DNA of 64,000 bases from Psychromicrobium xiongbiense. Lineage in GTDB: Bacteria > Actinomycetota > Actinomycetes > Actinomycetales > Micrococcaceae. The notes beneath the pieces were generated by a model. It was not told the DNA's origin. It ran no database searches and saw only the letters and a program-made list of their open reading frames with translations. How positions within the stretch are numbered: position 1 is the stretch's first letter; each line of letters opens with the position of its first letter. Positions 51,359 to 58,931 of this stretch are shown piece by piece. The DNA lies in the NCBI RefSeq assembly GCF_030271165.1, contig NZ_JASSZH010000030.1, positions 22,993-86,992 on the forward strand, read 5' to 3'. The position numbers were made by a program, and so were the translations under genes.

Positions 51359-52465
51359 TCAGTAGAAGTACACCGGATCCACGGTATGCGGCAGCGGCTC
51401 GCCCACCTGGAACTTGGCCAGGTTGGAGATGAACCGCTCGGCGATGAGCCGGTTCTCTGCCAGGCTCAGCGCTGAGGTGTGCGGGGAGACCAGTACGCGC
51501 GGGTGTTCCCACAGCGGGCTGGATTCCGGCAGCGGCTCCTGCTCGAAGACGTCAAGGCAGGCGTAGGAGACCGTGCCATCCTCCAGAGCGGCCAGCAGCG
51601 CCTCCTCATCGACGACCGTCCCGCGGCCCACGTTGACAAAGATGGCGCCGGGCTTGAGTGTGGCGAACAGTTCGGCATTGAAGAGGTGTTCGGTGTACGG
51701 CGTGCCGGGCAGCGTGTTCACCACGGCATCGGCGTTGGCCAGCAACGGTCCCAGCCCGTCATTGGTCACGACCTCCTCAATGCCCTCGAGCTCGACCGCG
51801 GCGCGCTTGCTTCCGCTCACGCTCATGCCGAGGGCCTTGGCGAGGCGGGCGGTTTCCATGCCGATTTCGCCGAGGCCGGAAATCACCAGGTGGGAACCGG
51901 AGGCCAGCGGCGTGGGGACGCGCAGTGTGGGCCAGTGCTTGTTCTTCTGATCGATCTGCAGGTCCGCGACGCGCTTGAGGCCGTTCAGAATGCCCATCAG
52001 CGCAAACTCGGCCAGTGGCAGGGCGTGGACCCCGGCGGAGGTGGTCACCGTGACCCGGGCGAGTTCTTCCGGGCTCAGCTCTGCGGCGCGGACGCTGCCA
52101 CCGGCACCGGCGGCCATGGCGTGGACCCAGCGCAGCTTCGGGTTCTCCCGCACGGCGCGCGCCAGCCCGGCGGCAGATTCATTGGGCAGGCCGTAGAGCG
52201 CATCAGCCTGACGGATATTGGCCCAGTACTGTTCCTCCTGCTCCGGGGTGCGCTGGAAGGCCGGGTCGCCGGAGTGGTCAGCGGGGAAACGTTCCGGCGG
52301 CAGAAGCGCCGGGTCGTACAGCACGGTCGCCTCGGGGGCGCTGCGCTGGATCTGCTCCACGAACTCTGCTTCGAGGGGGGCGCAGATAGCGATGGTCAGG
52401 GGGCTGCTCGACGGCACCTGCGGCGAGGCGCTGGATGAGGAGCTGGATGTCGGAGACTCTGTCAT
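51359..52465 (-). CDS. D-isomer specific 2-hydroxyacid dehydrogenase
   Basis: A 368-residue NAD(P)-dependent dehydrogenase. The cofactor site is SGLGEIGMETARL. Catalytic Arg is in NVGRGTVVD, Glu in DVFEQEPLP and His in SPHTSAL. The first about 20 residues are Ser/Pro-rich (a run of six serines) and probably disordered. In an idonate/ketogluconate context a 2-ketogluconate or hydroxypyruvate-type reductase is likely. The ATG at 52465 lies 6 bases after TATGAT on the minus strand, fitting a leaderless mRNA. Divergent from the HIBADH-like gene. Confidence 0.88.
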   Translation of the reverse strand: MTESPTSSSSSSASPQVPSSSPLTIAICAPLEAEFVEQIQRSAPEATVLYDPALLPPERFPADHSGDPAFQRTPEQEEQYWANIRQADALYGLPNESAAGLARAVRENPKLRWVHAMAAGAGGSVRAAELSPEELARVTVTTSAGVHALPLAEFALMGILNGLKRVADLQIDQKNKHWPTLRVPTPLASGSHLVISGLGEIGMETARLAKALGMSVSGSKRAAVELEGIEEVVTNDGLGPLLANADAVVNTLPGTPYTEHLFNAELFATLKPGAIFVNVGRGTVVDEEALLAALEDGTVSYACLDVFEQEPLPESSPLWEHPRVLVSPHTSALSLAENRLIAERFISNLAKFQVGEPLPHTVDPVYFY

Positions 52466-52466
52466 C

Positions 52467-52505
52467 TGTTCATCATACTGAAAGCTGGCTAGTATATTGG
52501 ACATT
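52467..52505. promoter_or_regulatory. Compact divergent promoter with IclR-type half sites
   Basis: Only 40 bases separate the two divergent starts. TGTTCA-tcatac-TGAAAG (52467-52484) resembles the operator at 50364-50383. Plus-strand TATATT (52493-52498) lies about 7 bases before ATG 52506. Minus-strand TATGAT (52477-52472) lies 6 bases before ATG 52465. Both genes therefore look leaderless and jointly repressible. Confidence 0.6.
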
Positions 52506-53504
52506 ATGAACGCAATGGAGCAGACACCCTCGGTGGCCTTCCTCGGCCTGGGCAATATGGGCGAACCCATGGCGCGGAACCTTCTGAGGGCCGGTTTCCG
52601 CCTGCAGGCCTGGAACCGCTCGGAGCCCGCGCTGGAACGGCTCAGCCAGGAGGGGGCGCAACGCCTCGCCGCAGTACAGGACGCCGCCGCGGCTCCTGTG
52701 GTGATGGTGATGCTGCCGGACCTGCCTCAGATTGAAGAGCTGCTGGTCCCCCTGGTCGAGGCCTGGACGGTGACGGCCGATGCCGATCAGGACGAGAGTG
52801 ATCAGGACCAGAACCCTCAGGACCAGCCGCGCACCGTGCTGGTGGTGATGAGCAGCGTATCGCCGACCGGCATCGTGCGTCTGGGTAAGCGTCTTGCCCA
52901 GCTCAGCAACGGCCGCGTCGCACTGGTGGATGCCCCGGTCAGCGGCGGCACGGAGGGCGCCGCCCATGGCACTCTCTCGATCATGGCCGGTGGCACCGAG
53001 GCCGCCTTCGAACAGGCACGCCCCGTGCTGGAAGCGATGGGAACCCCGCGTTTGCTGGGCGCCCTCGGCGCCGGATCGCTCGCGAAGGCCTGCAACCAGG
53101 TGTTGGTGGGACTGACGACGGCGGCGCTCGCCGAAGCGGTGGTGGTTGCGGAACGTGCCGGGCTGGATGGTGCGCAGTTGCTCGAAGTGCTCGGTGGGGG
53201 ACTGGCGGATTCGGCCGTGCTCCGGGTGCTGGGGCCTCGCCTGGTGGAACAGGACTACGCCGTCCGCGGGGCCGCACGCTATATGTTCAAGGATCTGGGA
53301 TTCTTCCTCGAGGCAGCCCATGAGAGTGGCACCGATGCCCTGCTCAGCGGCGCTGCCCGCGCCCGGTACCGCTCGCTGATCGACCACGGGTACGGAGACC
53401 AGGACCTGTCCGTGGTGCGTGCCGAAGTGGAGCACGCCCAGGACTCAGCCGCCCAGCATTCAGCAGCAACGTCAGAGAAAGAAACAGATGAGCGACAGCA
53501 CTGA
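52506..53504 (+). CDS. 3-hydroxyisobutyrate/6-phosphogluconate dehydrogenase-like oxidoreductase
   Basis: A 332-residue beta-hydroxyacid dehydrogenase. The cofactor site is GLGNMGEPMARNL. The catalytic lysine is in AKACNQVLVG, and DAPVSGGTEGA is the substrate motif. A hydrophilic run rich in Asp and Gln (about residues 96-112) interrupts the Rossmann domain between two strands and is not usual. The C-terminus is also polar. ATG 52506 is preferred as a leaderless start; ATG 52515 is possible. Its end overlaps the next SDR gene by 17 bases, so it belongs to the idonate/gluconate cluster. Confidence 0.85.
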   Translation: MNAMEQTPSVAFLGLGNMGEPMARNLLRAGFRLQAWNRSEPALERLSQEGAQRLAAVQDAAAAPVVMVMLPDLPQIEELLVPLVEAWTVTADADQDESDQDQNPQDQPRTVLVVMSSVSPTGIVRLGKRLAQLSNGRVALVDAPVSGGTEGAAHGTLSIMAGGTEAAFEQARPVLEAMGTPRLLGALGAGSLAKACNQVLVGLTTAALAEAVVVAERAGLDGAQLLEVLGGGLADSAVLRVLGPRLVEQDYAVRGAARYMFKDLGFFLEAAHESGTDALLSGAARARYRSLIDHGYGDQDLSVVRAEVEHAQDSAAQHSAATSEKETDERQH

Positions 53505-54282
53505 AACGACCCAGACCGTCAGCTTTGACCTGAGCGGCAAACTCGCTCTGGTCACCGGCTCCAGCCGCGGCATCGGGCGCGCCATCGCCCGTGGTCTTGC
53601 AGAGGCCGGGGCGACCGTGGTGATCCACGGCCGCCAGCTGGCCACGGTGGAGGCCACCGCCCGGGAATTCGCCGCGACCTTCGGCGAGGACCGCGTGGTC
53701 ACGGCCACCTTTGATGTCACCGATCCCGAGCAAGTGCGCGAAGGCGTGGCGGCTCTGATCGAGTCGGCGGGTGTGCCTGATGTGCTGGTCAACAATGCCG
53801 GCCTTCAGCACCGCGTCCCGCTGCTGGAGCTGGACTATGCGGACTGGGAGCGCGTCATCCGGACCGATCTGAGCAGCCTGTTCCTGATTGGCCAGGCCGT
53901 CGCCGGGCCCATGGTGACCCGTGGCAGCGGCAAGATCATCAACATTGGCTCGGTGCAGAGCGAACTCGCCCGGCCCACCATTGCGCCGTACACGGCTGCT
54001 AAGGGTGGCGTGCGGAACCTGACCAAGGCGATGGCGGCCGAATGGGCGCGTTTTGGCCTGCAGGTGAATTCCCTGGCGCCGGGCTACATCCACACCGAGA
54101 TGACCCAGAACCTGGTGGACGATGACGCCTTCAACTCCTGGGTGATCGGCCGGACGCCTGCTGCTCGCTGGGGCACCGTGGAGGATCTGGTCGGCCCCGC
54201 CGTCTGGCTCGCCTCCGACGCCTCCAACTTCGTCAACGGTCAGACGATCTTCATCGATGGCGGCATGACCGCCGTCGTCTGA
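53488..54282 (+). CDS. SDR family gluconate 5-dehydrogenase-like enzyme
   Basis: A 264-residue short-chain dehydrogenase. VTGSSRGIGRA is the cofactor motif, NNAGLQHR and YTAAKGGV hold the active site, and MTQNLVDDDAFNSWV is similar to gluconate 5-dehydrogenases (IdnO/Gno). It would interconvert 5-ketogluconate and D-gluconate. The ATG at 53488 lies within the upstream gene's 3-prime end. It is followed by a probable L-idonate dehydrogenase, which is the usual pairing in the idonate pathway. Confidence 0.87.
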   Translation: MSDSTETTQTVSFDLSGKLALVTGSSRGIGRAIARGLAEAGATVVIHGRQLATVEATAREFAATFGEDRVVTATFDVTDPEQVREGVAALIESAGVPDVLVNNAGLQHRVPLLELDYADWERVIRTDLSSLFLIGQAVAGPMVTRGSGKIINIGSVQSELARPTIAPYTAAKGGVRNLTKAMAAEWARFGLQVNSLAPGYIHTEMTQNLVDDDAFNSWVIGRTPAARWGTVEDLVGPAVWLASDASNFVNGQTIFIDGGMTAVV

Positions 54283-54329
54283 GCCCTGTTTGTTTTCACC
54301 CACCTTCACAGCCAACCCCCGGGAGAATC

Positions 54330-55364
54330 ATGCAACCCAATACCTCCGTGATGATCTACGCCAAGGGCGATCTGCGCGTCGAAGAGCGTGCGATGCCGCA
54401 GCCAGCTCCGGATGAAGCGGTGGTGGTGATCGCTTACGGCGGCGTCTGCGGCTCGGATCTGCACTACTGGCGGCACGGTGCGGCCGGTCAGTCGATTCTG
54501 CGGGAGCCAATGCTGCTGGGCCATGAGGTTGTCGGCACCGTGGTTCAGGCCGCTGCTGATGGCAGCTCGCCCGAGGCAGGGGCTGAGGTGGCAGTGCATC
54601 CGGCCACCGCGCACGATGACGCCGCGCACACCCCCTACCCGGCCGACCGACCGAATCTGGCACCGGGTGGAACGTACCTGGGCAGTGCAGCCCACTACCC
54701 GCACACCCAGGGAGCCTTCGCCCGCTACGTCACTTTGCCGGGGCGCATGCTGCGAACCCTTCCGGAAGGGCTCTCGCTGCGGGATGCGGCTATTGCCGAG
54801 CCTGCCGCCGTCGCGCTGCATGCCGTCAAGCAGGCCGGGCCGATTGCCGGGGCCAAGGTCTTGGTGATTGGTGCCGGGCCCATCGGGGCTCTGGTGGTCG
54901 CCATCGTGCGCTCGCTGGGTGCGCGCGAGATCGTGGCGGTGGATCTGCAGGCCAAGCCGCTGGAGGTGGTGACCGAGCTGGGCGCCACCGAGACGATTCA
55001 GGCGGCAACCGAGGAGCAGATCACCACGGTTCAGGCCGATATCGTCTTTGAATCCTCCGGGCATCACAGCGGGCTGGGGCTCGCGCTGCGTGGCGCGACG
55101 CGCGGTGGCCGGGTCGTCATGGTGGGGCTGTTGCCCGCGGGGCCGCAACCGGTGGACATCTCGCTGGCCGTGGTGAAGGAACTTCAGATCAGCGGGTCCT
55201 TCCGCTTCAATGACGAGATCGATGAGGTGCTCACGATGCTGGCGGACGGCACGCTGCAGGCCGGTCCGGTGGTGACTGAGGTCTACCCCGTGGAGCAGGC
55301 ACTGGAGGCCTTTGAGGTCGCGGGGAACGCCTCGCTGTCCTGCAAGGTGCTGCTGGAATTCTGA
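54330..55364 (+). CDS. idnD: L-idonate 5-dehydrogenase-like MDR enzyme
   Basis: A 344-residue zinc-dependent dehydrogenase. CGSDLHYWRHG and GHEVVG carry catalytic-zinc ligands. The four-cysteine structural zinc cluster is missing, replaced by AVHPATAHDDAAH, as is common in idonate dehydrogenases. The cofactor site is GAGPIGALVVAIV. It oxidises L-idonate to 5-ketogluconate, feeding the SDR upstream. The start is ATG 54330 with GGGAGAA upstream. The gene symbol is given from motif match and neighbours; the substrate has not been tested. Confidence 0.82.
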   Translation: MQPNTSVMIYAKGDLRVEERAMPQPAPDEAVVVIAYGGVCGSDLHYWRHGAAGQSILREPMLLGHEVVGTVVQAAADGSSPEAGAEVAVHPATAHDDAAHTPYPADRPNLAPGGTYLGSAAHYPHTQGAFARYVTLPGRMLRTLPEGLSLRDAAIAEPAAVALHAVKQAGPIAGAKVLVIGAGPIGALVVAIVRSLGAREIVAVDLQAKPLEVVTELGATETIQAATEEQITTVQADIVFESSGHHSGLGLALRGATRGGRVVMVGLLPAGPQPVDISLAVVKELQISGSFRFNDEIDEVLTMLADGTLQAGPVVTEVYPVEQALEAFEVAGNASLSCKVLLEF

Positions 55365-55403
55365 GGACCGCAGTGTCTCAGTAGGCTCAGTACACCCGGT
55401 TTC

Positions 55404-56021
55404 TCAGTACACAGCCAGCAGAACACCCACGCTCACGAAGAGTGAACCGAAAATCCGGTTCAACACTCGTTCTCCCCGGGGGCTGCGGCTGAAACCATGC
55501 AGTGATCGCGCGGTGGCTGCGAAGAACAGCCACATGACCAGAACATCCACGGTCACCACGGTGGCTGCCAACACCAGATACTGCGGCAGTAGCGGGAGAT
55601 CCGGGCGGATGAACTGTGGCACAAACGCCAGGAAGAACACGATTGCCTTGGGGTTCAGCAGGTTGACCCAGAACCCCCGCCGGAGCAGGCTGAACGCTGA
55701 CTCCGGGGCGGCGGCATCCTCCGTGGTGGGCTCGCTCACGGGGGCAAAGAACTTCCGGATGCCCAGGTAGACCAGGTAGGCCGCGCCGAGGTAGCGGATC
55801 ACCTGGAACGCGATCGGTGAGGAGGCAACGAGCAGCCCGACCCCGGCCGCAACGATCACGATCTGGATGATGAGGGCAAGCTGTTGCCCCACGATGCCCC
55901 AGAGCGAGCGGCGGAAGCCGGAGTTCAGAGCATTGCTCATGGTGTTGATCGCCCCGGCGCCGGGGGTGAAGCTGATCAGGGCGCAGGCGGCGAGTAGGGC
56001 AAACCAGGTGGAGAGGGGCAC
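55404..56021 (-). CDS. LysE family translocator
   Basis: A 205-residue membrane exporter with six hydrophobic segments. The family motif near the N-terminus is FTPGAGAINTMSNAL, a variant of the LysE/RhtB FTPGPN pattern, and GAAYLVYLGIRKFF is the second conserved block. It exports amino acids or related small molecules; the substrate is unknown. It starts at ATG 56021, 21 bases after the DUF1648 gene on the same strand, so the two may be cotranscribed. Confidence 0.88.
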   Translation of the reverse strand: MPLSTWFALLAACALISFTPGAGAINTMSNALNSGFRRSLWGIVGQQLALIIQIVIVAAGVGLLVASSPIAFQVIRYLGAAYLVYLGIRKFFAPVSEPTTEDAAAPESAFSLLRRGFWVNLLNPKAIVFFLAFVPQFIRPDLPLLPQYLVLAATVVTVDVLVMWLFFAATARSLHGFSRSPRGERVLNRIFGSLFVSVGVLLAVY

Positions 56022-56042
56022 GATGCGACTTTACCGTCTGGA

Positions 56043-56582
56043 CTACTTCCCCTGGGTGGAGACTCCCGCGGCGGCATCGGCAGGGATCGCGTATCTCTTG
56101 CCACCAGCCAGCCAGACAACGTAGCCAAGAATCACCAGGACGATGCCCAGACTCGGCCCGATCAGCAGTGGGTCAGAGGCCTCGCCGCCGTGCTGGGCCG
56201 CGTAGTTGACCATCACCAGGATCCAGCTGAGCAACAGGATCACCAGAGCGGCGATCCGGGACAGATCCACCTCCAGCAGCTCCCGCAGGGCGCTGCGGTT
56301 CTCAGGTCGGGTCCAGTAGCGGCGGTTCGGAACGTTGACCAGCGCGCTGGGAAAACGTGGCAACCACTGGGGTAGGAAAGTGAGCAGCAGCGACAGGGCT
56401 GCGGCCACTATCGTCAGGAGCAGGGCGAAGCCGTTCTTCGAATCCCAGCGACTGGCCTGGCCGCCGGCACCGAAATGGGCAGGCACCTGATCCGGCGCCG
56501 TCATCTGGAACCAGGTCAGCAAGGCGCAGTAGATGAGAAGGGCGCCCACCAGGAGCAGCCTGGCCGTGAATCGTGCGGTCAT
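56043..56582 (-). CDS. DUF1648 domain membrane protein
   Basis: A 179-residue protein with about four hydrophobic segments. DQVPAHFGAGGQASRWDSKN (about residues 32-51) is the DUF1648 signature, seen also in SdpI-like and other Gram-positive membrane proteins. The function of stand-alone members is not established. The ATG at 56582 is chosen from the domain start; an in-frame extension to 56627 adds a polar stretch without similarity. It lies upstream of the LysE-type exporter. Confidence 0.85.
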   Translation of the reverse strand: MTARFTARLLLVGALLIYCALLTWFQMTAPDQVPAHFGAGGQASRWDSKNGFALLLTIVAAALSLLLTFLPQWLPRFPSALVNVPNRRYWTRPENRSALRELLEVDLSRIAALVILLLSWILVMVNYAAQHGGEASDPLLIGPSLGIVLVILGYVVWLAGGKRYAIPADAAAGVSTQGK

Positions 56583-56762
56583 GGGTTCAGCATAAGGGGC
56601 GGGACTGACGCTTTTTCGCGAGGGCATCAGGGAGTAGTCTGCTCCTGGCAGGGGGGATTCAGCCGTAACGCATGGCGGTAACGAAGAATCGACAGTCGAG
56701 GAAGTGTGTTGTGAGCCAACCTTTTCTTTCAGTGATCCGTGCAGTGACCGAATAGGTTAGCC

Positions 56763-57104
56763 ATGTTGACGGCGGCGTTTCAGACGATCAGTCACAGCGG
56801 AGTCGATTTAGGCCTTCAGACGCTTGAAACCACGGAAAGCTACATTCTCATTCGTCTTCGTGATCAGGAGTTGGTAGCTTCAAGGCATCGGAACGGTGCA
56901 AACCTCGCAAAGACGATTGAGCAGTTCACCTTGAGTGACGGCAGCGGGATGACTGTGACCCTCGCTCAAAGAAGTACTCAGGGGGATGGGCCTTTTGCGG
57001 GAATTGTTGATCTGGCGTTTCCTTTGGTCCCCGGATTCGATCTTAAGTCGTCGATCGTTCTCGCCTCAGGCAAGGGCCAGTTGGTTTTCCTGGTGCTGAC
57101 CTGA
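56763..57104 (+). CDS. Hypothetical small protein, 113 residues
   Basis: I do not recognise this protein. It has no membrane helix, no cysteine and no obvious motif. Alternating polar and hydrophobic residues (LRDQELVASR, GIVDLAFPLV, SIVLASGKGQLVFLVL) suggest a small beta-rich domain. Codon use is visibly less GC-biased than in neighbouring genes (for example TTG, TCG, CTT, ATT). The start is ATG 56763, 4 bases after a TAGGTT element, and no ribosome site is visible. It could be a recently acquired gene, part of an immunity or adaptor protein, or a chance frame. The 180-base upstream gap holds nothing else that I can support. Confidence 0.45.
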   Translation: MLTAAFQTISHSGVDLGLQTLETTESYILIRLRDQELVASRHRNGANLAKTIEQFTLSDGSGMTVTLAQRSTQGDGPFAGIVDLAFPLVPGFDLKSSIVLASGKGQLVFLVLT

Positions 57105-57123
57105 GTTCTTAGCGGCGGTGACG

Positions 57124-57223
57124 GTCAAAGTTTTGAGCACTTACCGGCTCCTCGCGGCTCGTGAGCCCCGGGAATCCAGGTCCCGGCGTGCCTCTGGGGG
57201 CGGTAAGTGCTTAAAACTTTGAC
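57124..57223. terminator. Long palindrome with a 54-base loop, between two plus-strand genes
   Basis: Arms 57124-57146 and 57201-57223 (GTCAAAGTTTTGAGCACTTA plus CCG) pair over 23 positions with one wobble. The loop contains CCCCGGGAATCCAGG-type secondary stems. It lies after the hypothetical gene and before the VOC gene, both plus-strand. It resembles the other long intergenic palindromes of the window. Confidence 0.55.
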
Positions 57224-57316
57224 GGTCGGGAGCGAGATCTCTCCGGGGGCGCCGGTTGAGGCCAGACGCCCGCAGTCCTAGGCTGAGGACAGCGGGCCGC
57301 GGCACCACAGGCCTGA

Positions 57317-57350
57317 TCCAGCATCAGCGAAAGTCCAGCATCAGCGAAAG
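57317..57350 (+). repeat. Perfect 17-base tandem duplication at the VOC gene leader
   Basis: TCCAGCATCAGCGAAAG occurs twice head to tail, ending at the ribosome-binding region GAAAGGA of the VOC gene. The second copy supplies most of that site, and the first copy carries a near-identical purine run. Confidence 0.8.
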
Positions 57351-57358
57351 GACGGGCC

Positions 57359-57847
57359 TTGCCTGCCATCACCAATTGCCTGTGGTTTGACCAGAACGGC
57401 GAGGAAGCCGCTGAGTACTACTGCAGCATCTTTCCCCGGTCGGAAATCACCGCCATCTCGCGCTATGGAGATGGTGGCCCATTCCCGGCCGGAACTGCGC
57501 TCACCGTGGCCTTTGAACTCGACGGCCGGGCCTTCACTGCACTCAATGGTGGGCCAATGTTCACCTTCAACGAGGCAGTTTCCTTCCAGATCGACTGTGC
57601 CGACCAGGCAGAAGTGGACTACTACTGGGAGAAATTGGGCGATGGCGGCCGGGAAAGCCAGTGCGGCTGGATTCAGGACAAATTCGGCCTCTGGTGGCAG
57701 GTAGTTCCCACGGTTCTGCCGGAGCTGTTAGGCGGGGATGGAGAAGCGGCCGGTCGGGTCGCCCAGGTATTCATGCAGATGTCGAAATTCGACATCGCCG
57801 CTCTGGAAGCTGCCTATCGGGGCGAAATAAACCCGCGGGGCGAATAA
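57359..57847 (+). CDS. VOC superfamily protein (PhnB-like)
   Basis: A 162-residue glyoxalase/bleomycin-resistance-fold protein of the PhnB-like class. It begins PAITNCLWFDQNGEEAAEYYCSIF with a cysteine/histidine-poor metal site; GGPMFTFNEAVSF and CGWIQDKFGLWWQV are the usual conserved blocks. Function is not known for most members. It starts with TTG at 57359, 6 bases after GAAAGGA, the only ribosome site present. It is convergent with the epimerase-like gene. Confidence 0.85.
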   Translation: MPAITNCLWFDQNGEEAAEYYCSIFPRSEITAISRYGDGGPFPAGTALTVAFELDGRAFTALNGGPMFTFNEAVSFQIDCADQAEVDYYWEKLGDGGRESQCGWIQDKFGLWWQVVPTVLPELLGGDGEAAGRVAQVFMQMSKFDIAALEAAYRGEINPRGE

Positions 57848-57858
57848 ACCCGGTCTCG

Positions 57859-58788
57859 TCAGGCGTGCGCCCGCCACCAGGCGACCGTTGCTGCTGCGGC
57901 GTCTGCCAGCGGCGTGGGGCCAAAACCCAACAGACCCTCGCTTGCCCGGGAGTCCATCACAAAGGGTGCTGAGAACTGGTAAGACAGCTCGGCGACGTCC
58001 TTGATGCCCGGCATCACGAGGCCCAGAGTGTGCAGCAACCAGGCAGGCACCACTCGCACCGGGGGCGCGGGGACTCCTGCCGCCTGGGCAAAGGCTTCAG
58101 CCATAGCCCCCTGGCTGAGCGCCGGGCCGGTCGGTGCATGCAGCACGCGGTTCCACAGCGCGGGCGATTGTGCCGCTGCGATCATGGCTGCTGCCAGATC
58201 GCCAATGTACGTGAAGCTGTGCGGCTGGTTGGCACTGCACAGGACGGTGACGGACTGCCCGGCCAGGATTCTGGGCACCATGCGCTCGCCCGCATGGGCG
58301 GTGCGTACCTGCGGCCCGAAGAAATCACTGGCCACCACGCTGACTGTATCCGCCGGGTGTGCTGCCCGTGCCTGCAGCAACTGGGTCCGGATGCCCCGCT
58401 TGCCACCCTGAGCCACCCGGGGGCTGGATTCCCGCATCAGCTGACCCGGCTCGCTGTAGGAGTAGAGGCTCTCCGGGAAGACGACCACGGCGCCCGCGGT
58501 CTGGGCGGCATCGAGCACCACGCGCTCGGCCCCGGGTAGCTCGGCAGCCCAGGCTTTTGCCGTGTAGGCGCTGCCGTGAATGCAATGGAAGATGGCGGCA
58601 GCGCCCTCGAGGTGCTGGGCCAGAGCCTCAGGTCGGGAGACGTCCGCTGAGGTCCGGGTGATCAGGGGGTGTTCGGGGCCGCTTCCGGAACGGGTCAGGA
58701 TCGTGACGCGGTGGCCCTGGGTGGCCAGTTGCTCTGCCACGGTCCATCCAACCGGGCCTGCTCCGGTGACGACATAGTGCTGTTCCAT
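57859..58788 (-). CDS. NAD-dependent epimerase/dehydratase family protein
   Basis: A 309-residue extended short-chain-dehydrogenase-fold protein with an N-terminal dinucleotide site VTGAGPVGWTVAEQL. The usual YxxxK is not clearly present: an SLYSYSEPGQ stretch occupies the expected position. It may be an atypical or non-catalytic NAD(P)-binding protein, such as an ether-lyase-like or redox-sensing member. The start is ATG 58788. It is divergent from the TetR gene at 58932, whose product probably represses it through the twin operators between them. Confidence 0.82.
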   Translation of the reverse strand: MEQHYVVTGAGPVGWTVAEQLATQGHRVTILTRSGSGPEHPLITRTSADVSRPEALAQHLEGAAAIFHCIHGSAYTAKAWAAELPGAERVVLDAAQTAGAVVVFPESLYSYSEPGQLMRESSPRVAQGGKRGIRTQLLQARAAHPADTVSVVASDFFGPQVRTAHAGERMVPRILAGQSVTVLCSANQPHSFTYIGDLAAAMIAAAQSPALWNRVLHAPTGPALSQGAMAEAFAQAAGVPAPPVRVVPAWLLHTLGLVMPGIKDVAELSYQFSAPFVMDSRASEGLLGFGPTPLADAAAATVAWWRAHA

Positions 58789-58829
58789 GATGATTCCTCG
58801 CTTTGGTGAGCCTGTCGGTGAGTCATTCA

Positions 58830-58891
58830 GAGAGCGGTGCTCTCGAATTCAGCATGAAGCACGGATCAGTTCATGTCAAGAGCACTGCTCT
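58830..58891. promoter_or_regulatory. Twin TetR-type operators in the divergent region
   Basis: GAGAGC-ggt-GCTCTC (58830-58844) and AGAGC-act-GCTCT (58879-58891) are two copies of one inverted repeat, centres 48 bases apart. A half site GCTCTC lies at about 58905-58910. They lie between the epimerase-like and TetR genes and are the natural binding sites for the TetR protein. Confidence 0.75.
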
Positions 58892-58931
58892 CAAAAGTTA
58901 TTGCCGCTCTCTGGTATGGCATTCTTGAGGC

